DNA of 64,000 nt from Sphingomonas endophytica (GCF_014199415.1 NZ_JACIJN010000009.1:1-64000), one strand, 5' to 3'; counted from the stretch's first letter, positions 47,730 to 57,720 are shown. A program made the numbers and translations. Notes: generated by a model not told the origin, from the letters alone.

Positions 47730-49033
47730 TATTCAGCAGCTTCCTGCATCGGGGCGACGTTGCCGCCACGCTCGTTGATGCGACGCTCAAGCTCGGGGCG
47801 GAAATGCTTGATGAGCCCCTGGATCGGCCACGCCGCCGCGTCACCCAGCGCGCAGATCGAATGGCCCTCGACCTGCTTGGTCACCTGCTGGAGCATGTCG
47901 ATCTCGCCGATCTCGGCGTCGCCGGTGCGCAGCCGCTCCATCACGCGCCACATCCAGCCGGTGCCTTCACGGCACGGCGTGCACTGGCCGCAGCTCTCGT
48001 GCTTGTAGAAGTACGACAGCCGCGCGATCGCGCGCACCACGTCGGTCGACTTGTCCATGACGATCACCGCCGCGGTGCCGAGCCCGGAGCCGACCGCCTT
48101 GAGGCCGTCGAAGTCCATCGGCGCGTCCATGATGTCCTTTGCGGGCACCAGCGGCACCGACGACCCGCCCGGGATCACCGCGAGAAGATTGTCCCAGCCG
48201 CCACGGATGCCGCCGCAATGCTTCTCGATCAGCTCGCGGAACGGGATGCTCATCGCCTCTTCGACGACGCACGGCGTGTTTACATGGCCCGAGATCTGGA
48301 AGAGCTTGGTGCCCTTGTTGTTCTCCGCGCCGAAGCTGGAGAACCACGCAGCGCCGCGGCGCAGGATCGTCGGGGCGACCGCGATCGACTCGACGTTGTT
48401 GACCGTCGTCGGGCAACCGTACAGCCCCGCGCCGGCCGGGAACGGCGGCTTGAGTCGCGGCTGGCCCTTCTTGCCCTCGAGGCTTTCGAGCATCGCGGTT
48501 TCTTCGCCGCAAATGTACGCGCCCGCGCCACGGTGGACGAAGACGTCGAAGTCATAACCCGACCCGCAGGCGTTCTTGCCGACGAGGCCCTTGTCATACG
48601 CCTCGGCGACCGCCGCGAACAGCACCTCGGCCTCGCGGATATATTCGCCGCGGATGTAGATGTACGCCGCGCGCGCGCGCATCGCGAAGCCCGCGACCAG
48701 CGCGCCCTCGATCAGCTTGTGCGGATCGTGGCGGATGATCTCGCGGTCCTTGCACGACCCCGGCTCTGATTCATCGGCGTTGATGACGAGAAAGTTCGGC
48801 CGGTCGGGCTTGGGCTCCTTGGGCATGAACGACCATTTGGTGCCGGTCGGGAATCCTGCCCCGCCGCGCCCGCGCAAGCCCGACGCCTTGATGACATCGA
48901 TGATCTTGTCCTGGCCAAGCGCCAGCAGCGCCTTGGTATTGTCCCAGTCGCCGCGCGCCATCGCCGCGTCCAACCGCCACGACTGATAGCCGTAGAGGTT
49001 GGTGAAGATGCGATCCTTGTCGAGCAGGCTCAT
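47729..49033 (-). CDS. nuoF: NADH-quinone oxidoreductase subunit F
   Basis: A 434-residue subunit that binds NADH, FMN and one [4Fe-4S] cluster. [13 protein letters not shown] is the NADH/FMN glycine-rich loop, and [13 protein letters not shown] holds three of the cluster cysteines. The ATG at 49033 overlaps the nuoE stop (ATGA) and has GGGAG upstream. A longer ORF reading to 49402 runs within nuoE and is rejected. Confidence 0.98.
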   Translation of the reverse strand: MSLLDKDRIFTNLYGYQSWRLDAAMARGDWDNTKALLALGQDKIIDVIKASGLRGRGGAGFPTGTKWSFMPKEPKPDRPNFLVINADESEPGSCKDREIIRHDPHKLIEGALVAGFAMRARAAYIYIRGEYIREAEVLFAAVAEAYDKGLVGKNACGSGYDFDVFVHRGAGAYICGEETAMLESLEGKKGQPRLKPPFPAGAGLYGCPTTVNNVESIAVAPTILRRGAAWFSSFGAENNKGTKLFQISGHVNTPCVVEEAMSIPFRELIEKHCGGIRGGWDNLLAVIPGGSSVPLVPAKDIMDAPMDFDGLKAVGSGLGTAAVIVMDKSTDVVRAIARLSYFYKHESCGQCTPCREGTGWMWRVMERLRTGDAEIGEIDMLQQVTKQVEGHSICALGDAAAWPIQGLIKHFRPELERRINERGGNVAPMQEAAE

Positions 49034-49725
49034 GCGTCCGCTCCCTGCGTCACGACATTCCATTCGTCGCGATAATCGTGGTTTTCGGTCACCATCGCGG
49101 TCAGCGAGGTCGGTCCGCCCTTCGGCTCGACCGTGTGGCGACCCGGCTCCTGCGTCCCAGGCTTGGGTGCGCCGCCGTTTGCCAGCGTCTCGAGGATCGC
49201 GATGGTGCGGTCGTAATCGAGGTCTTCGTAATTGTCGTCGTTGATCTGCACCATCGGCGCCGACGCGCAATTGCCCATGCACTCGACCTCGGTGAGCGTG
49301 AACAGGCCGTCGGGCGTGGTCTTGCCCTTGATGAGGCCCTTGTTCTTGCACGCCGCCAGCACGTCGTCCGACCCGCGCAACATGCACGGCGTGGTCCCGC
49401 ACACCTGCACGTGGAAGCGGCCGACCGGCGCGAGATTGAACATCGTGTAGAAGGTCGCGACCTCGTAGACGCGCATATACGGCACGCCGATCTCGCGCGC
49501 GACGAACTCGATCACCGGGACCGGCAGCCAGCCCTGCGTCTGCGTCTCCGCGCCGACCTGACGCTGCGCCAGATCGAGCAGCGGGATCGACGCCGATTGC
49601 TCGCGCCCGGCCGGGTAGCGCGACAGGATCGCGTCACGCTTCGCCTTGCTGTCGTCGTTCCATTGGAACGCACCCCAGCGCGCGCGGACCTCGGCCTCGT
49701 CGGGGATGATGGGAGCGTCGGCCAT
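49030..49725 (-). CDS. nuoE: NADH-quinone oxidoreductase subunit E
   Basis: A 231-residue thioredoxin-like subunit with a [2Fe-2S] cluster (N1a): cysteines in [11 protein letters not shown] and [13 protein letters not shown]-terminal extension of about 50 residues ([20 protein letters not shown]...) is common in alphaproteobacteria. It starts one base overlapping the stop of the NTF2-like gene. The ATG at 49725 has a GGATGA-type upstream site in the preceding gene. Confidence 0.97.
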   Translation of the reverse strand: MADAPIIPDEAEVRARWGAFQWNDDSKAKRDAILSRYPAGREQSASIPLLDLAQRQVGAETQTQGWLPVPVIEFVAREIGVPYMRVYEVATFYTMFNLAPVGRFHVQVCGTTPCMLRGSDDVLAACKNKGLIKGKTTPDGLFTLTEVECMGNCASAPMVQINDDNYEDLDYDRTIAILETLANGGAPKPGTQEPGRHTVEPKGGPTSLTAMVTENHDYRDEWNVVTQGADA

Positions 49726-50063
49726 CAGCGGATGAACTCCACGCGCGACACCTTGTCGCCATCGAAAGAATAGATCGACATCACTTCGAACTTCTCACCA
49801 TCGGCCGCGCGCGCGACCTTCTCGTGCAGTAGCACCGTCTCGCCAAATTCCTGCGTCGACAGGATCTCGGCGCGATTCTCGGGATATTGCGCGAACATCG
49901 CCTTCAGCCCCGATCGAACGCCCTCGCGCCCCTCGCGCAGCACCGCCCCGAGATACATCGCCTCGCACGCATCGTCGGTCATCGCCGCCACATAGGCGTC
50001 GGCGTCCTGCGCATTATAGTGCGCGACCATCTGGTGTGCGACGGCGACGCGATCGACGCTCAC
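49725..50063 (-). CDS. NTF2-like (SnoaL-type) protein inside the nuo operon
   Basis: A 112-residue protein with the NTF2-like cone fold pattern: an N-terminal helix pair ([27 protein letters not shown]) followed by beta strands ending [15 protein letters not shown]. These proteins are often small-molecule binders or isomerases of the SnoaL/steroid-isomerase type. The GTG start overlaps the nuoD stop by four bases, and its stop overlaps the nuoE start by one, so it is translated as part of the nuo unit. A role in complex I is possible but unproven; it is not one of the 14 core subunits. Confidence 0.85.
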   Translation of the reverse strand: MSVDRVAVAHQMVAHYNAQDADAYVAAMTDDACEAMYLGAVLREGREGVRSGLKAMFAQYPENRAEILSTQEFGETVLLHEKVARAADGEKFEVMSIYSFDGDKVSRVEFIR

Positions 50064-51355
50064 CGGTCACACTCCCCGAACACGATGTCCATCGCGCCGA
50101 GAATAGCGGTGGTATCGGCCAGCATGTGCCCGCGGCTCATGAAGTCCATCGCCTGCAAATGCGAAAAGGCGGTCGGGCGGATCTTGCAGCGATACGGCTT
50201 GTTGCTGCCGTCGCTGACCAGATACACGCCGAACTCGCCCTTCGGGCTTTCGGTCGCGACATACACTTCGCCCGCGGGGACGTGATAGCCCTCGGTATAC
50301 AGCTTGAAGTGGTGGATCAGCGCCTCCATCGAGCGCTTCATCTCGGCGCGCTTCGGCGGCACCACCTTGCGGTCAAGCGAAGCGATCGGCCCCTCCGGCA
50401 TTTCGGCCAGGCATTGCTTCATGATCCGCGCCGACTGGCGTACCTCTTCGACGCGCACCATGAAGCGGTCGTAGCAGTCACCGCGCGTCCCGACCGGCAC
50501 GTCGAAGTCCATCTTCGCATAGACGTCGTACGGCTGCGACTTGCGCAGATCCCACGGGATCCCCGCAGCACGGATCATCGGGCCGGAGAAGCCCCATTTG
50601 ATCGCGTCCTCGCGGCTGACGGTCGCGATATCGACGTTGCGCTGCTTGAAGATGCGGTTGTCGGCGACGAGGCTGATCGCATCCTCGAACAGCCGCGGCA
50701 GCCGCGTGTCGAGCCAGTCGGCGATGTCGGTCAGCAGCTTGAGCGGCACGTCCTGGTGAACCCCGCCGGGGCGGAAATAATTGTGATGCATCCGCGCGCC
50801 GGTCGCGCGCTCGAGGAAGCCGTAGCAATCCTCGCGGATCTCAAACATCCACAGGTTCGGCGTCATCGCGCCGACGTCCATGACGTGCGACCCGAGATTG
50901 AGCATATGGTTCGAGATGCGCGTCAGCTCGGCGAAGAACACCCGCAGATATTGCGCGCGGATCGGCACTTCGAGATCGAGCAGCTTCTCGATTGCGAGCA
51001 CGAAGGTGTGCTCCATGCACGCCGGCGAGCAATAATCGAGCCGGTCGAAATAGGGGATCGCCTGCGCGTAGGTCTTGTACTCGATCAGCTTCTCGGTGCC
51101 GCGATGCAGCAGCCCGACGTGCGGATCGATCCGCTCGACGATCTCGCCGTTCAGCTCCATCACGAGCCGCAGCACTCCGTGCGCCGCCGGGTGCTGCGGG
51201 CCGAAGTTAATGGTGTAATTCTGGATCGCCACGTCACCCTCGGTCGGGTGCGCGGCGTCGGTCGCGTGCAGGATCTTCTCGATCGCAGGATCGACCTCGC
51301 GATCGACCGCCTGCTCCTTCTCGACGTAGCTGTCCGTCACTGGCGTATCGGTCAT
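50060..51355 (-). CDS. nuoD: NADH-quinone oxidoreductase subunit D
   Basis: A 431-residue peripheral subunit that lines the quinone site with Nuo[17 protein letters not shown] contains the conserved His loop, HRGTEKLIE and [15 protein letters not shown] follow, and the C-terminal [17 protein letters not shown] block ([17 protein letters not shown]) is intact. The N-terminus has an extra acidic segment of about 30 residues. Its start overlaps the nuoC stop by four bases. Confidence 0.97.
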   Translation of the reverse strand: MTDTPVTDSYVEKEQAVDREVDPAIEKILHATDAAHPTEGDVAIQNYTINFGPQHPAAHGVLRLVMELNGEIVERIDPHVGLLHRGTEKLIEYKTYAQAIPYFDRLDYCSPACMEHTFVLAIEKLLDLEVPIRAQYLRVFFAELTRISNHMLNLGSHVMDVGAMTPNLWMFEIREDCYGFLERATGARMHHNYFRPGGVHQDVPLKLLTDIADWLDTRLPRLFEDAISLVADNRIFKQRNVDIATVSREDAIKWGFSGPMIRAAGIPWDLRKSQPYDVYAKMDFDVPVGTRGDCYDRFMVRVEEVRQSARIMKQCLAEMPEGPIASLDRKVVPPKRAEMKRSMEALIHHFKLYTEGYHVPAGEVYVATESPKGEFGVYLVSDGSNKPYRCKIRPTAFSHLQAMDFMSRGHMLADTTAILGAMDIVFGECDR

Positions 51356-52200
51356 TGGTTCTGCCCTCCGCCCTTCGACGGCACGACATCAGGGTCGGCC
51401 GGCTTCGGCACGGCATCGGTTTCGGCACGGCCCGCGCCGGTTTCGGCGGTGCTGGTCGTGTCCTTCTTGGCGTAAGGCTGGCTCGGCGCTGGCGCGTCCT
51501 GCTTCGGCGTCTGCGCGGCCCCCGCCTTCTGCACCTCGGTTGCGGTCGCCGGGGTCGGCGCGCCCTTCGCCTCGGGCAGCTTCGCCTTTTCGTCGCCGGG
51601 CAGCACATATTGCGCGCCTTCCCACGGGCTTTCGAAATCGAAGGTGCGGAAGTCCTGCGCCAGCTTCACCGGCTCATAGACGACGCGCTTCTGCTCTTCC
51701 GAATAGCGCAACTCGACGAACCCGGTCAGCGGGAAGTCCTTGCGGAACGGATGCCCCCGGAAGCCGTAATCGGTCAGGATGCGGCGCAGGTCGCGGTTGC
51801 CCGAGAACAGCACGCCGTACATGTCGTACACCTCGCGCTCCAGCCAGCCCGCGACCGGCCAGATGTCGGTCACCGACGGCACCGGCGTATCCTCGGTCGC
51901 GCCGACATGTACATGCAGCCGGTGGTTGCGGGTCAACGACAACAGGCAATAGACGATCTCGAACCGCTCGGCGCGGTCCGGATAGTCGACGCCCGCAATC
52001 TCCATGAGCTGCTGATATTCGAGCCCGGGCGTGTCGCGCAGCGCGATCAGCGCCGCGACCAGCCCGTCGCGCGTGACGTGCAATTGCACCTCGCCCGCGA
52101 TCTCGACCGCGTCGAGCAACGCGCCGCCGATCGCGGCGCGCGCCGCGTCGACCGTCGCATCGTTGAGCTGCGCCGCCCAGGCGGGAGCCGGCGCCCTCAC
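51352..52200 (-). CDS. nuoC: NADH-quinone oxidoreductase subunit C with a C-terminal extension
   Basis: A 282-residue protein. Residues 1-204 are the NuoC 30-kDa-subunit fold, including [40 protein letters not shown]. The last ~78 residues are Ala/Pro/Lys/Thr-rich and probably disordered, beyond the usual length of about 200. The GTG at 52200 overlaps the nuoB stop (GTGA). NuoC helps assemble the quinone-binding junction. The reading up to 52320 is not supported. Confidence 0.93.
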   Translation of the reverse strand: MRAPAPAWAAQLNDATVDAARAAIGGALLDAVEIAGEVQLHVTRDGLVAALIALRDTPGLEYQQLMEIAGVDYPDRAERFEIVYCLLSLTRNHRLHVHVGATEDTPVPSVTDIWPVAGWLEREVYDMYGVLFSGNRDLRRILTDYGFRGHPFRKDFPLTGFVELRYSEEQKRVVYEPVKLAQDFRTFDFESPWEGAQYVLPGDEKAKLPEAKGAPTPATATEVQKAGAAQTPKQDAPAPSQPYAKKDTTSTAETGAGRAETDAVPKPADPDVVPSKGGGQNQ

Positions 52201-52766
52201 CGTTCGATGCTCCCGGCGCGGCGGATCTTCCGCTGCAACTGCATCACGCCGTAGAGCAGCGCCTCGGCGGTCGGCGGGCAGCCGGGGACGTAGATGTCGA
52301 CCGGCACCACGCGATCGCAACCGCGCACCACGCTGTAGCTATAGTGATAATAGCCGCCGCCATTGGCGCACGACCCCATCGAGATGACGTACTTCGGCTC
52401 CGACATCTGGTCGTAGACCTTGCGGAGTGCCGGCGCCATCTTGTTGCAGAGCGTGCCGGCGACGATCATCACGTCCGACTGGCGCGGCGACGCACGCGGC
52501 GCGGCCCCGAACCGCTCCATGTCGTAGCGCGGCATGTTGACGTGGATCATCTCGACCGCACAACATGCAAGCCCGAACGTCATCCACCACAGCGAGCCGG
52601 TGCGCGCCCACTGGAACAGCTCTTCGGTCGAGGTGACGAGGAAGCCCTTGTCGTTCAGCTCGCCGTTTAGGCCATCGAAAAAGCCCTGGTCGGGCGCGAT
52701 CACGCCCTGACCCGGCTCGGGATTGTTGACGAGCCCGATCGGCCCGGAGTGTGCTTCTACTCCCAC
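52197..52766 (-). CDS. nuoB: NADH-quinone oxidoreductase subunit B
   Basis: A 189-residue subunit that binds the terminal [4Fe-4S] cluster N2. The ligands are the double Cys in LACCAVEM, Cys in MGSCANGGG and Cys in VPGCPPTAE. The GTG at 52766 gives [16 protein letters not shown], the usual alphaproteobacterial N-terminus, and lies inside the end of nuoA (10-base overlap). A longer reading to 52985 is in another frame within nuoA and is rejected. Confidence 0.97.
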   Translation of the reverse strand: MGVEAHSGPIGLVNNPEPGQGVIAPDQGFFDGLNGELNDKGFLVTSTEELFQWARTGSLWWMTFGLACCAVEMIHVNMPRYDMERFGAAPRASPRQSDVMIVAGTLCNKMAPALRKVYDQMSEPKYVISMGSCANGGGYYHYSYSVVRGCDRVVPVDIYVPGCPPTAEALLYGVMQLQRKIRRAGSIER

Positions 52767-53131
52767 TCCAGCGCTCCCTTCTTCCACGCGTAGACAAGGC
52801 CGAGCGCGAGTTCGGCGATAAAGATCATCATCGAGATCCATGCGGTCCAGCCGAGCGAGAAAACGCTGACTGCCCAAGGATATAGGAACGCCGCTTCGAG
52901 ATCGAAGATGATGAACAGGATGGCGACCAGATAAAAGCGCACGTCGAATTGCGAGCGGCTGTCCTCGAACGCGGGGAAGCCGCATTCATATTCGGCCAGC
53001 TTTTCGGGCGTGGGTTTGGCCGCGCCGGTCAGCTTGGCGACCGCCATCGGCAGGAACACGAACGCGCTCGACAGCGCGAGCGCCACCCCCAGGAACAGGA
53101 GGATCGGTAGGTATTGCGACAGATCGACCAC
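52757..53131 (-). CDS. nuoA: NADH-quinone oxidoreductase subunit A
   Basis: A 124-residue membrane subunit with three helices and the conserved [38 protein letters not shown] segment, which includes the acidic loop near the quinone tunnel. The GTG at 53131 gives the usual length. It is the first gene of the nuo unit; the gap of about 106 bases to the Nudix gene upstream should hold the main promoter. No clear -35/-10 pair is obvious to me there. Confidence 0.95.
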   Translation of the reverse strand: MVDLSQYLPILLFLGVALALSSAFVFLPMAVAKLTGAAKPTPEKLAEYECGFPAFEDSRSQFDVRFYLVAILFIIFDLEAAFLYPWAVSVFSLGWTAWISMMIFIAELALGLVYAWKKGALEWE

Positions 53132-53237
53132 TATGTCTCTCTCGCCTCTCTCGCAGGTGCGAACGGAACGGGCACGCTCTAGACCCCCGCCTCCGGAGGG
53201 GCAAGGCCATGGGGCAGTGAGAATGAATCGCAAGGAC

Positions 53238-53708
53238 CTACCAGGCGATGACGCGTGCCCGAAGCCCTTGCCATTCCTCGATCCGCCGCTGCGTGGCGGG
53301 CGAAAGTGACGCCGGAAGTTCGTCAAGCCGGTGGAAAGCCGCCTCCGCCAGTTCGCGCCCATCGGGCACCGGCACCCCGTCGCTGCGCGCGCTGAACAGG
53401 AACACGGTGTCGCGTCGACCCTCGGTCCGCGATTCGTGCCGCGCGAGCAGCGTCAGCTCCTGCGCGATGCAGCCGGTTTCCTCGCGCAGCTCGCGGCCTG
53501 CCGCCGCAACCGGCGTCTCGCCGCGCGCGATGCCGCCGCCGGGCAACATATGCAGATCGCTCCGCCCGTAACGGTGCCGCACCAGCAGCACGCGCCCGTC
53601 ACGATCGAACACCAGCAACTTGACCCCGCGCGTCCGCCAGCCAAGCAACGCCATCGCGCGACGGCGCAGACGGTAAGCGAGCGGCAGCAGCAGGCGGAGC
53701 ATCGCCAC
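53238..53708 (-). CDS. Nudix hydrolase
   Basis: A 156-residue protein with an intact Nudix box (GGGIARGETPVAAAGRELREETG, Gx5Ex7REUxEExG pattern), followed by AQELTLLARHES. Nudix enzymes hydrolyse nucleoside diphosphates linked to another group; this one has no motif that fixes the substrate. An N-terminal basic segment (YRLRRRAMALLGWRTRG) precedes the domain. It is divergent from dcd and upstream of nuoA on the same strand. Confidence 0.88.
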   Translation of the reverse strand: MAMLRLLLPLAYRLRRRAMALLGWRTRGVKLLVFDRDGRVLLVRHRYGRSDLHMLPGGGIARGETPVAAAGRELREETGCIAQELTLLARHESRTEGRRDTVFLFSARSDGVPVPDGRELAEAAFHRLDELPASLSPATQRRIEEWQGLRARVIAW

Positions 53709-53812
53709 CGGGATAGCAACGGGCGCCCCTGTCGGATAGCGCCCCGTCGTTGCGGGCTTGCACCGCGCGCGTGCAGCCGCGAAAGCGCAGGCCAGTCGAG
53801 GGGAAGTGCCTT

Positions 53813-54367
53813 ATGTCCGTCATGTCCGACCGCTGGATCCGCGAGCGTGCGCGCGCCGACGGAATGATCGAGCCGTTCGTCGAGTCGCAGCGCCGCGACG
53901 GCTGTATCAGCTACGGGCTGTCCAGCTATGGCTATGACGCGCGCGTCGCCGACGAGTTCAAGATCTTCACCAACGTCGACAATGCGTTGGTCGACCCGAA
54001 GGATTTCGCGGCCAACAGTTTCGTCGATCGCAAGACCGACGTGTGCATCATCCCGCCCAACAGCTTCGCGCTGGCGCGGACCGTGGAATATTTCCGTGTC
54101 CCGCGCGACGTGCTGGTGATCTGCCTCGGCAAGTCGACCTATGCGCGCTGTGGGATCATCGTCAACGTCACCCCGCTCGAACCCGGGTGGGAGGGGCATG
54201 TGACGCTCGAATTTTCGAACACCACCCCGCTGCCCGCGAAGATCTACGCCAATGAGGGCGCCTGCCAGTTCCTGTTCCTGTCCGGCAACGAACCCTGCGA
54301 GACCAGCTACGCCGACCGGGCGGGAAAATATATGGGACAGCGCGGCGTGACCCTGCCGCGACTCTGA
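53813..54367 (+). CDS. dcd: dCTP deaminase
   Basis: A 184-residue trimeric enzyme that converts dCTP to dUTP, the source of dTMP precursor in many proteobacteria. The catalytic Glu133 lies in [38 protein letters not shown] and [22 protein letters not shown] are family landmarks. The ATG at 53813 with a nearby GGGGAAG site matches the usual N-terminus. It is transcribed away from the Nudix gene, with a start-to-start gap of about 105 bases. Confidence 0.96.
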   Translation: MSVMSDRWIRERARADGMIEPFVESQRRDGCISYGLSSYGYDARVADEFKIFTNVDNALVDPKDFAANSFVDRKTDVCIIPPNSFALARTVEYFRVPRDVLVICLGKSTYARCGIIVNVTPLEPGWEGHVTLEFSNTTPLPAKIYANEGACQFLFLSGNEPCETSYADRAGKYMGQRGVTLPRL

Positions 54368-54461
54368 CCGCTGTACGGCGACGGGCGTCGAGTGGCGCAA
54401 GTCGACGCCGCATTGCGATAGCCGCACGGTCGAACTGGCGGCGGCGGCCATCAGCCTTTCG

Positions 54462-54564
54462 TCGTCGCCCGGGACTTGCTTCGGGGCTCGGCTTCTCCCC
54501 GCGCCGTCCGGTTGTCGGGCATAACGGCAACGTTGGGCGAAGGCGGGCAAAGCCCCGGAACGAC
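54462..54564. repeat. Degraded inverted repeat, CGTCGCCCGGG type
   Basis: CGTCGCCCGGGACTTGCTTC with GGGGCTCGGCTTCTCC (from 54465) resembles the left arm at 25843, and AAAGCCCCGGAACGAC (about 54549-54564) matches the far end of the right arm. The inner part does not pair well, so it looks like an old copy. It lies in the 250-base gap between dcd and the TPR gene, which otherwise shows nothing. Confidence 0.5.
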
Positions 54565-54616
54565 ACCCCCGTCACCTTGAGGCACCAGACGTTGCCAGAA
54601 GGGCACGGGGTCAGCT

Positions 54617-54967
54617 TCAGCGCGTCGCCATCGTGGTGGTGAGTCGCGCCATCCCGGCACGTGCCAGTTCGTGCGAGGTGCGTACGCTGCCGTCCGCCAG
54701 ATCCATCGCCACCGCCTCGCGCCCGAGCACGTCGCCGTAGAGCGCACGCGCCTGCACCTCGCGACCGGTGCGGGCGTAGACGGCGGCGAGATTCAACATC
54801 AATTCCGGGCGCGCCGGGAAGATCGCGCGCTCGGCCGCGATCGTCTGCTCGGCCTGCGCGAGACGCCCCGACGCGATCGCCTGATAGCCGACGCGATCCT
54901 TGGCGATCACGGGCGTGGCGATCGATGCGACGAGCACGACCGCTGGCATCATCAGCTTGTGACGCAT
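54617..54967 (-). CDS. Exported TPR-like small protein
   Basis: A 116-residue protein with a signal peptide (about 1-21, PAVVLVASIATPVIA-K). The mature part holds about two TPR-type helix pairs (YQAIASGRLAQAEQTIAAER and LMLNLAAVYARTGREVQARALYGDVL). The ATG at 54967 has AGGAGGG four bases upstream; the longer ORF reading to 55033 is rejected. It sits downstream of the exbD terminator and is likely a separate transcript. The partner protein is unknown. Confidence 0.75.
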   Translation of the reverse strand: MRHKLMMPAVVLVASIATPVIAKDRVGYQAIASGRLAQAEQTIAAERAIFPARPELMLNLAAVYARTGREVQARALYGDVLGREAVAMDLADGSVRTSHELARAGMARLTTTMATR

Positions 54968-55085
54968 TTCACCCTCCTGTCTTACCACCGCGACCAACGT
55001 CAGCGTTACGGTTTTATGACACGAAGGTGTCACTTATTTGACAGCGCCGCAAGCGGCTTCACGATCGACCGGATGAAGACCCAAC

Positions 55086-55114
55086 GAAAAAGGGCGGCCC
55101 CCGAGGGACCGCCC
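55086..55114 (-). terminator. Rho-independent terminator of the tonB-exbBD cluster
   Basis: On the minus strand GGGCGGTCCC pairs with GGGGCCGCCC around a TCG loop, followed at once by TTTTT. It starts 35 bases after the second exbD stop, and gives a clear intrinsic terminator for the cluster. Confidence 0.9.
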
Positions 55115-55148
55115 GTCATCGTTCCGGAAGACCGATCGCCGGGGGCGA

Positions 55149-55577
55149 TCAGAAATCCTTGTAATATTGCTCGTTGCCGACGAAGCCGAGCTTCGTCACG
55201 TTCGAACGCTTGATGTCAGCCAGCGTCTGGTCGACGACGTCATACTTGGTCGCCGGATCGGGCTGGAACTGAAGTTCCGGCTCGGGGCTCATTGCCGCCG
55301 ACTGGTCGAGATACTGGCGCAGCACCGTCGAATTGACCGGGGTGCCGTTCCAGGTGATTCCGCCCGCGGCATCGATCGCGATCTTGTTCTTGATCGGGTC
55401 GACCGGAGGCTTGCGCGCATTGGGATCGTTGACCGGCAGGTCGACCTTCACCGCATGCGTCGGAACCGGAAGGGTGATGATGAACATGATGAGGAGCACG
55501 AGCATGACGTCGATCAACGGCGTCGTGTTCATTTCCATCATCGGCTCGCCGTCATCGCGGCCTGCACTCATTGCCAT
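55149..55577 (-). CDS. exbD: ExbD/TolR-family protein (second copy)
   Basis: A 142-residue protein with one N-terminal transmembrane helix carrying the proton-path Asp (NTTPLIDVMLVLLIMFIITLP) and a periplasmic domain (about 43-142). It shares the opening MAMS...NTTPL(I/V)DVMLVLLI with the first copy but differs in the periplasmic half. ExbB/ExbD use the proton gradient to energise TonB for outer-membrane uptake. It lies 16 bases after the first exbD. Which copy is needed for which uptake cannot be told. Confidence 0.9.
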   Translation of the reverse strand: MAMSAGRDDGEPMMEMNTTPLIDVMLVLLIMFIITLPVPTHAVKVDLPVNDPNARKPPVDPIKNKIAIDAAGGITWNGTPVNSTVLRQYLDQSAAMSPEPELQFQPDPATKYDVVDQTLADIKRSNVTKLGFVGNEQYYKDF

Positions 55578-55593
55578 GTCAGCTACTCCTCGC

Positions 55594-56064
55594 TCAGGCG
55601 CCGCCGCCCTTGGGCTGCGAAATGAACCCGACCTTGGCGAAGCCGGCCATCTGCATGTTGTAGATCGTCCCCGCGACGCAGCGCCACGGCGTATTGACGT
55701 CGGCGCGGACGTGCGCCTCGGGCAATTCGAGGTCCGGGTTGCCCGGGCCGCCCTGACGGTCGATCTCGGTCTTCAGCTTGGCGACCGCACGGTCCAGCAG
55801 TTCCTGATGGGTCACCGGGGTGATGCCCCAGTAAACCTGGCAGGCGCCGTTGTTGCCGGCGACCGACAGCGAAACGTTCTCGGGCTTGGTCGTGGTCGGG
55901 TCGAAGACGACGCTGGGCAGCTTGATGCCCTTCACCGTCTGGATGGCGACCGGCACCGCGATCAGGAAGATGATGAGGAGCACCAGCATGACGTCCACGA
56001 GGGGCGTCGTGTTGATGTCCGACATCGGTTTTTCAGCGGAATCACCGCCAACGCTCATCGCCAT
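55594..56064 (-). CDS. exbD: ExbD/TolR-family protein (first copy)
   Basis: A 156-residue protein. The membrane helix DINTTPLVDVMLVLLIIFL contains the conserved Asp; the periplasmic domain is larger than in the second copy and contains a Cys pair (ACQVYWG and RCVAGTIYN) that could form a disulfide. It lies 113 bases after exbB, with a hairpin in the gap, and 16 bases before the second exbD. The start with MAMSVGG matches its paralog. Confidence 0.9.
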   Translation of the reverse strand: MAMSVGGDSAEKPMSDINTTPLVDVMLVLLIIFLIAVPVAIQTVKGIKLPSVVFDPTTTKPENVSLSVAGNNGACQVYWGITPVTHQELLDRAVAKLKTEIDRQGGPGNPDLELPEAHVRADVNTPWRCVAGTIYNMQMAGFAKVGFISQPKGGGA

Positions 56065-56138
56065 CAGGCTATCCTATTCTCTCGTTCCGCCGCAGCGGGC
56101 CGCGTGGCGCGGCATCGGGGCGGCGGCAGGTGATCGAC

Positions 56139-56162
56139 GGGGCCGCCTGAAGCGACGGCCCC
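56139..56162 (-). other. Hairpin between exbB and the first exbD
   Basis: On the minus strand GGGGCCG and CGGCCCC (56162-56156 and 56145-56139) form a seven-pair stem with a ten-base loop. No T run follows, so it may be a stabilising or processing hairpin rather than a terminator. Confidence 0.4.
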
Positions 56163-56177
56163 GCTTATCCCTTCGCC

Positions 56178-56975
56178 TTACGGGCGGGTCTGCACGCCAC
56201 CGGCCTGGCCGGCGGTCGTGGTCGCCGTGGCCGGCTTGACCGGTGCCTTGGCGGTGGTGGTCGTCGCGCCGGTCGACGGGCGCACCGCGCCGTTCGAGGC
56301 GAGGAAGCCCAGCACGTCGTTCGAGAAGGCCGACAGGTCTTCCGAGATCGACTTGTTGCGGCGCTGCAGCCAGTTGTACGCCAGCACCGCCGGAACCGCG
56401 ACGACGAGGCCGAGCGCGGTCATGATCAGCGCCTCACCGACCGGACCCGCGACCTTGTCGATCGAGGGATCGCCCGACGCGCCGATCTTGATGAGCGCGC
56501 GGTAGATGCCGACGACGGTACCGAACAGACCGATGAACGGCGAGGTCGCGCCGACGGTCGCCAGGAACGCCAGGCCACCGCCGAGCTTCGAGTTGATCGC
56601 GGCTTCCGAACGCGCCAGCGAGCCGTGCAGCCAGTCGTGCGCCTCGATCGGATCGGTCAGCTTCGAGTGCTGCTCCTGCGCGGCCAGGCCGTCATCGACC
56701 AGCTGCTTGTAGGCCGAGTTCTTCTCCAGCTTCGCCGACCCCTCGCGCAGCGAGTTGCTGTTCCAGAACTGCGAGCGGACGCGCTTCGCCTGGTTGATGA
56801 TCTTCTGCTGCTCGAACAGCTTCGAGAAGAGGATGTAGAAGGAGACAACCGACATCACCACCAGGATGGTGAAAACCGACTGCGAGATGATGCCGCCTTC
56901 CTTCAGCGCCTGCTGCAGGCCGAACTGGTTCTCGGCTGCCGCGGTCCCACCCGCGGCGAGGATGTTGATGATCAT
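56178..56975 (-). CDS. exbB: ExbB/TolQ/MotA-family proton channel protein
   Basis: A 265-residue protein with three transmembrane segments (about 33-53, 143-165 and 183-205). The family signatures are VGATSPFIGLFGTVVGIYRAL and GPVGEALIMTALGLVVAVPAVLAYN, which carry the conserved Thr/Glu of the proton path. The C-terminal ~30 residues are Ala/Thr/Pro-rich and disordered. It forms the ExbB pentamer that drives TonB. It follows tonB by 70 bases and precedes two exbD genes. Confidence 0.95.
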   Translation of the reverse strand: MIINILAAGGTAAAENQFGLQQALKEGGIISQSVFTILVVMSVVSFYILFSKLFEQQKIINQAKRVRSQFWNSNSLREGSAKLEKNSAYKQLVDDGLAAQEQHSKLTDPIEAHDWLHGSLARSEAAINSKLGGGLAFLATVGATSPFIGLFGTVVGIYRALIKIGASGDPSIDKVAGPVGEALIMTALGLVVAVPAVLAYNWLQRRNKSISEDLSAFSNDVLGFLASNGAVRPSTGATTTTAKAPVKPATATTTAGQAGGVQTRP

Positions 56976-57045
56976 TCGGTTTCTTCCTTAAGCCAGATAA
57001 GTTGTCGGCCGGCGATTTTGGTCCGCGCGGCCAGGGTCACGCGGA

Positions 57046-57720
57046 TCAGTTTTGTGGCAGCACCCATCGCACCGGCAGCGTATAGCTGGAGACGATCGGG
57101 TTCCCGGTCGCATCCTGTGCCGGCGAGAACCGCACGCGGCTCTTGGCGATACGGCAGGTCGCCTGGTCGAGCGCCGAGGAATTGCTCGACGTGGTGACCA
57201 CGCAGTCGGTGACGCGCCCGTCGGTGCCCACCGTCAGCTTCGCCACGACACGTCCCTGCTCTTCGGCGCGGATGGCCGAGGGCGGATAGTTGTCGGCACC
57301 GAAGAACTGGCCGGGGTTACCCTTCAGACCGGCAGCCTTGCTGACCGCAGGCGGAGCCGGCGGGGCGGGCGGCGCAGGCGGAGCAGGCGGTGCGACCGTC
57401 GGCGTCTGCACATAGACCGGCGGCGGAGTCGGCACCGTCGCGACCGTCACGGGCGGCGGATTCGGATTTTGCACGATCGGCGGCGGCGACACCACCGGCG
57501 GCGGCGTCATCGGCGTGTCGGGCGGCGGGGGCGGCGGCTCCTCCGGCGGCGGGGGCGGTGGCTCCTCGACGTCGAACGTGTTCAGCTTCTCGACCTGCTT
57601 CTTGACGAAATTCGTCGCGAGGCCGGTTATGAAGGCATAGCCGAGGGCAACGTGGATCAACGCGACGATTACCAGCGCGCCAACCTTGCCCCCGCTCATC
57701 TTCTGGTCAGAATAGGCCAT
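57046..57720 (-). CDS. tonB: TonB energy-transducing protein
   Basis: A 224-residue protein: a cytosolic start, one membrane anchor (about 13-34), a long Pro-rich spacer with EPPPPPPEEPPPPPP and PPAPPAPPAP repeats (about 50-125), and a C-terminal TonB domain (about 140-224, YPPSAIRAEEQGRVVAKLTVG...). It transmits inner-membrane proton energy to TonB-dependent outer-membrane receptors, which are abundant in sphingomonads. It is the first gene of the cluster; the 225-base gap upstream, shared with a divergent gene, should contain its promoter. Confidence 0.95.
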   Translation of the reverse strand: MAYSDQKMSGGKVGALVIVALIHVALGYAFITGLATNFVKKQVEKLNTFDVEEPPPPPPEEPPPPPPDTPMTPPPVVSPPPIVQNPNPPPVTVATVPTPPPVYVQTPTVAPPAPPAPPAPPAPPAVSKAAGLKGNPGQFFGADNYPPSAIRAEEQGRVVAKLTVGTDGRVTDCVVTTSSNSSALDQATCRIAKSRVRFSPAQDATGNPIVSSYTLPVRWVLPQN

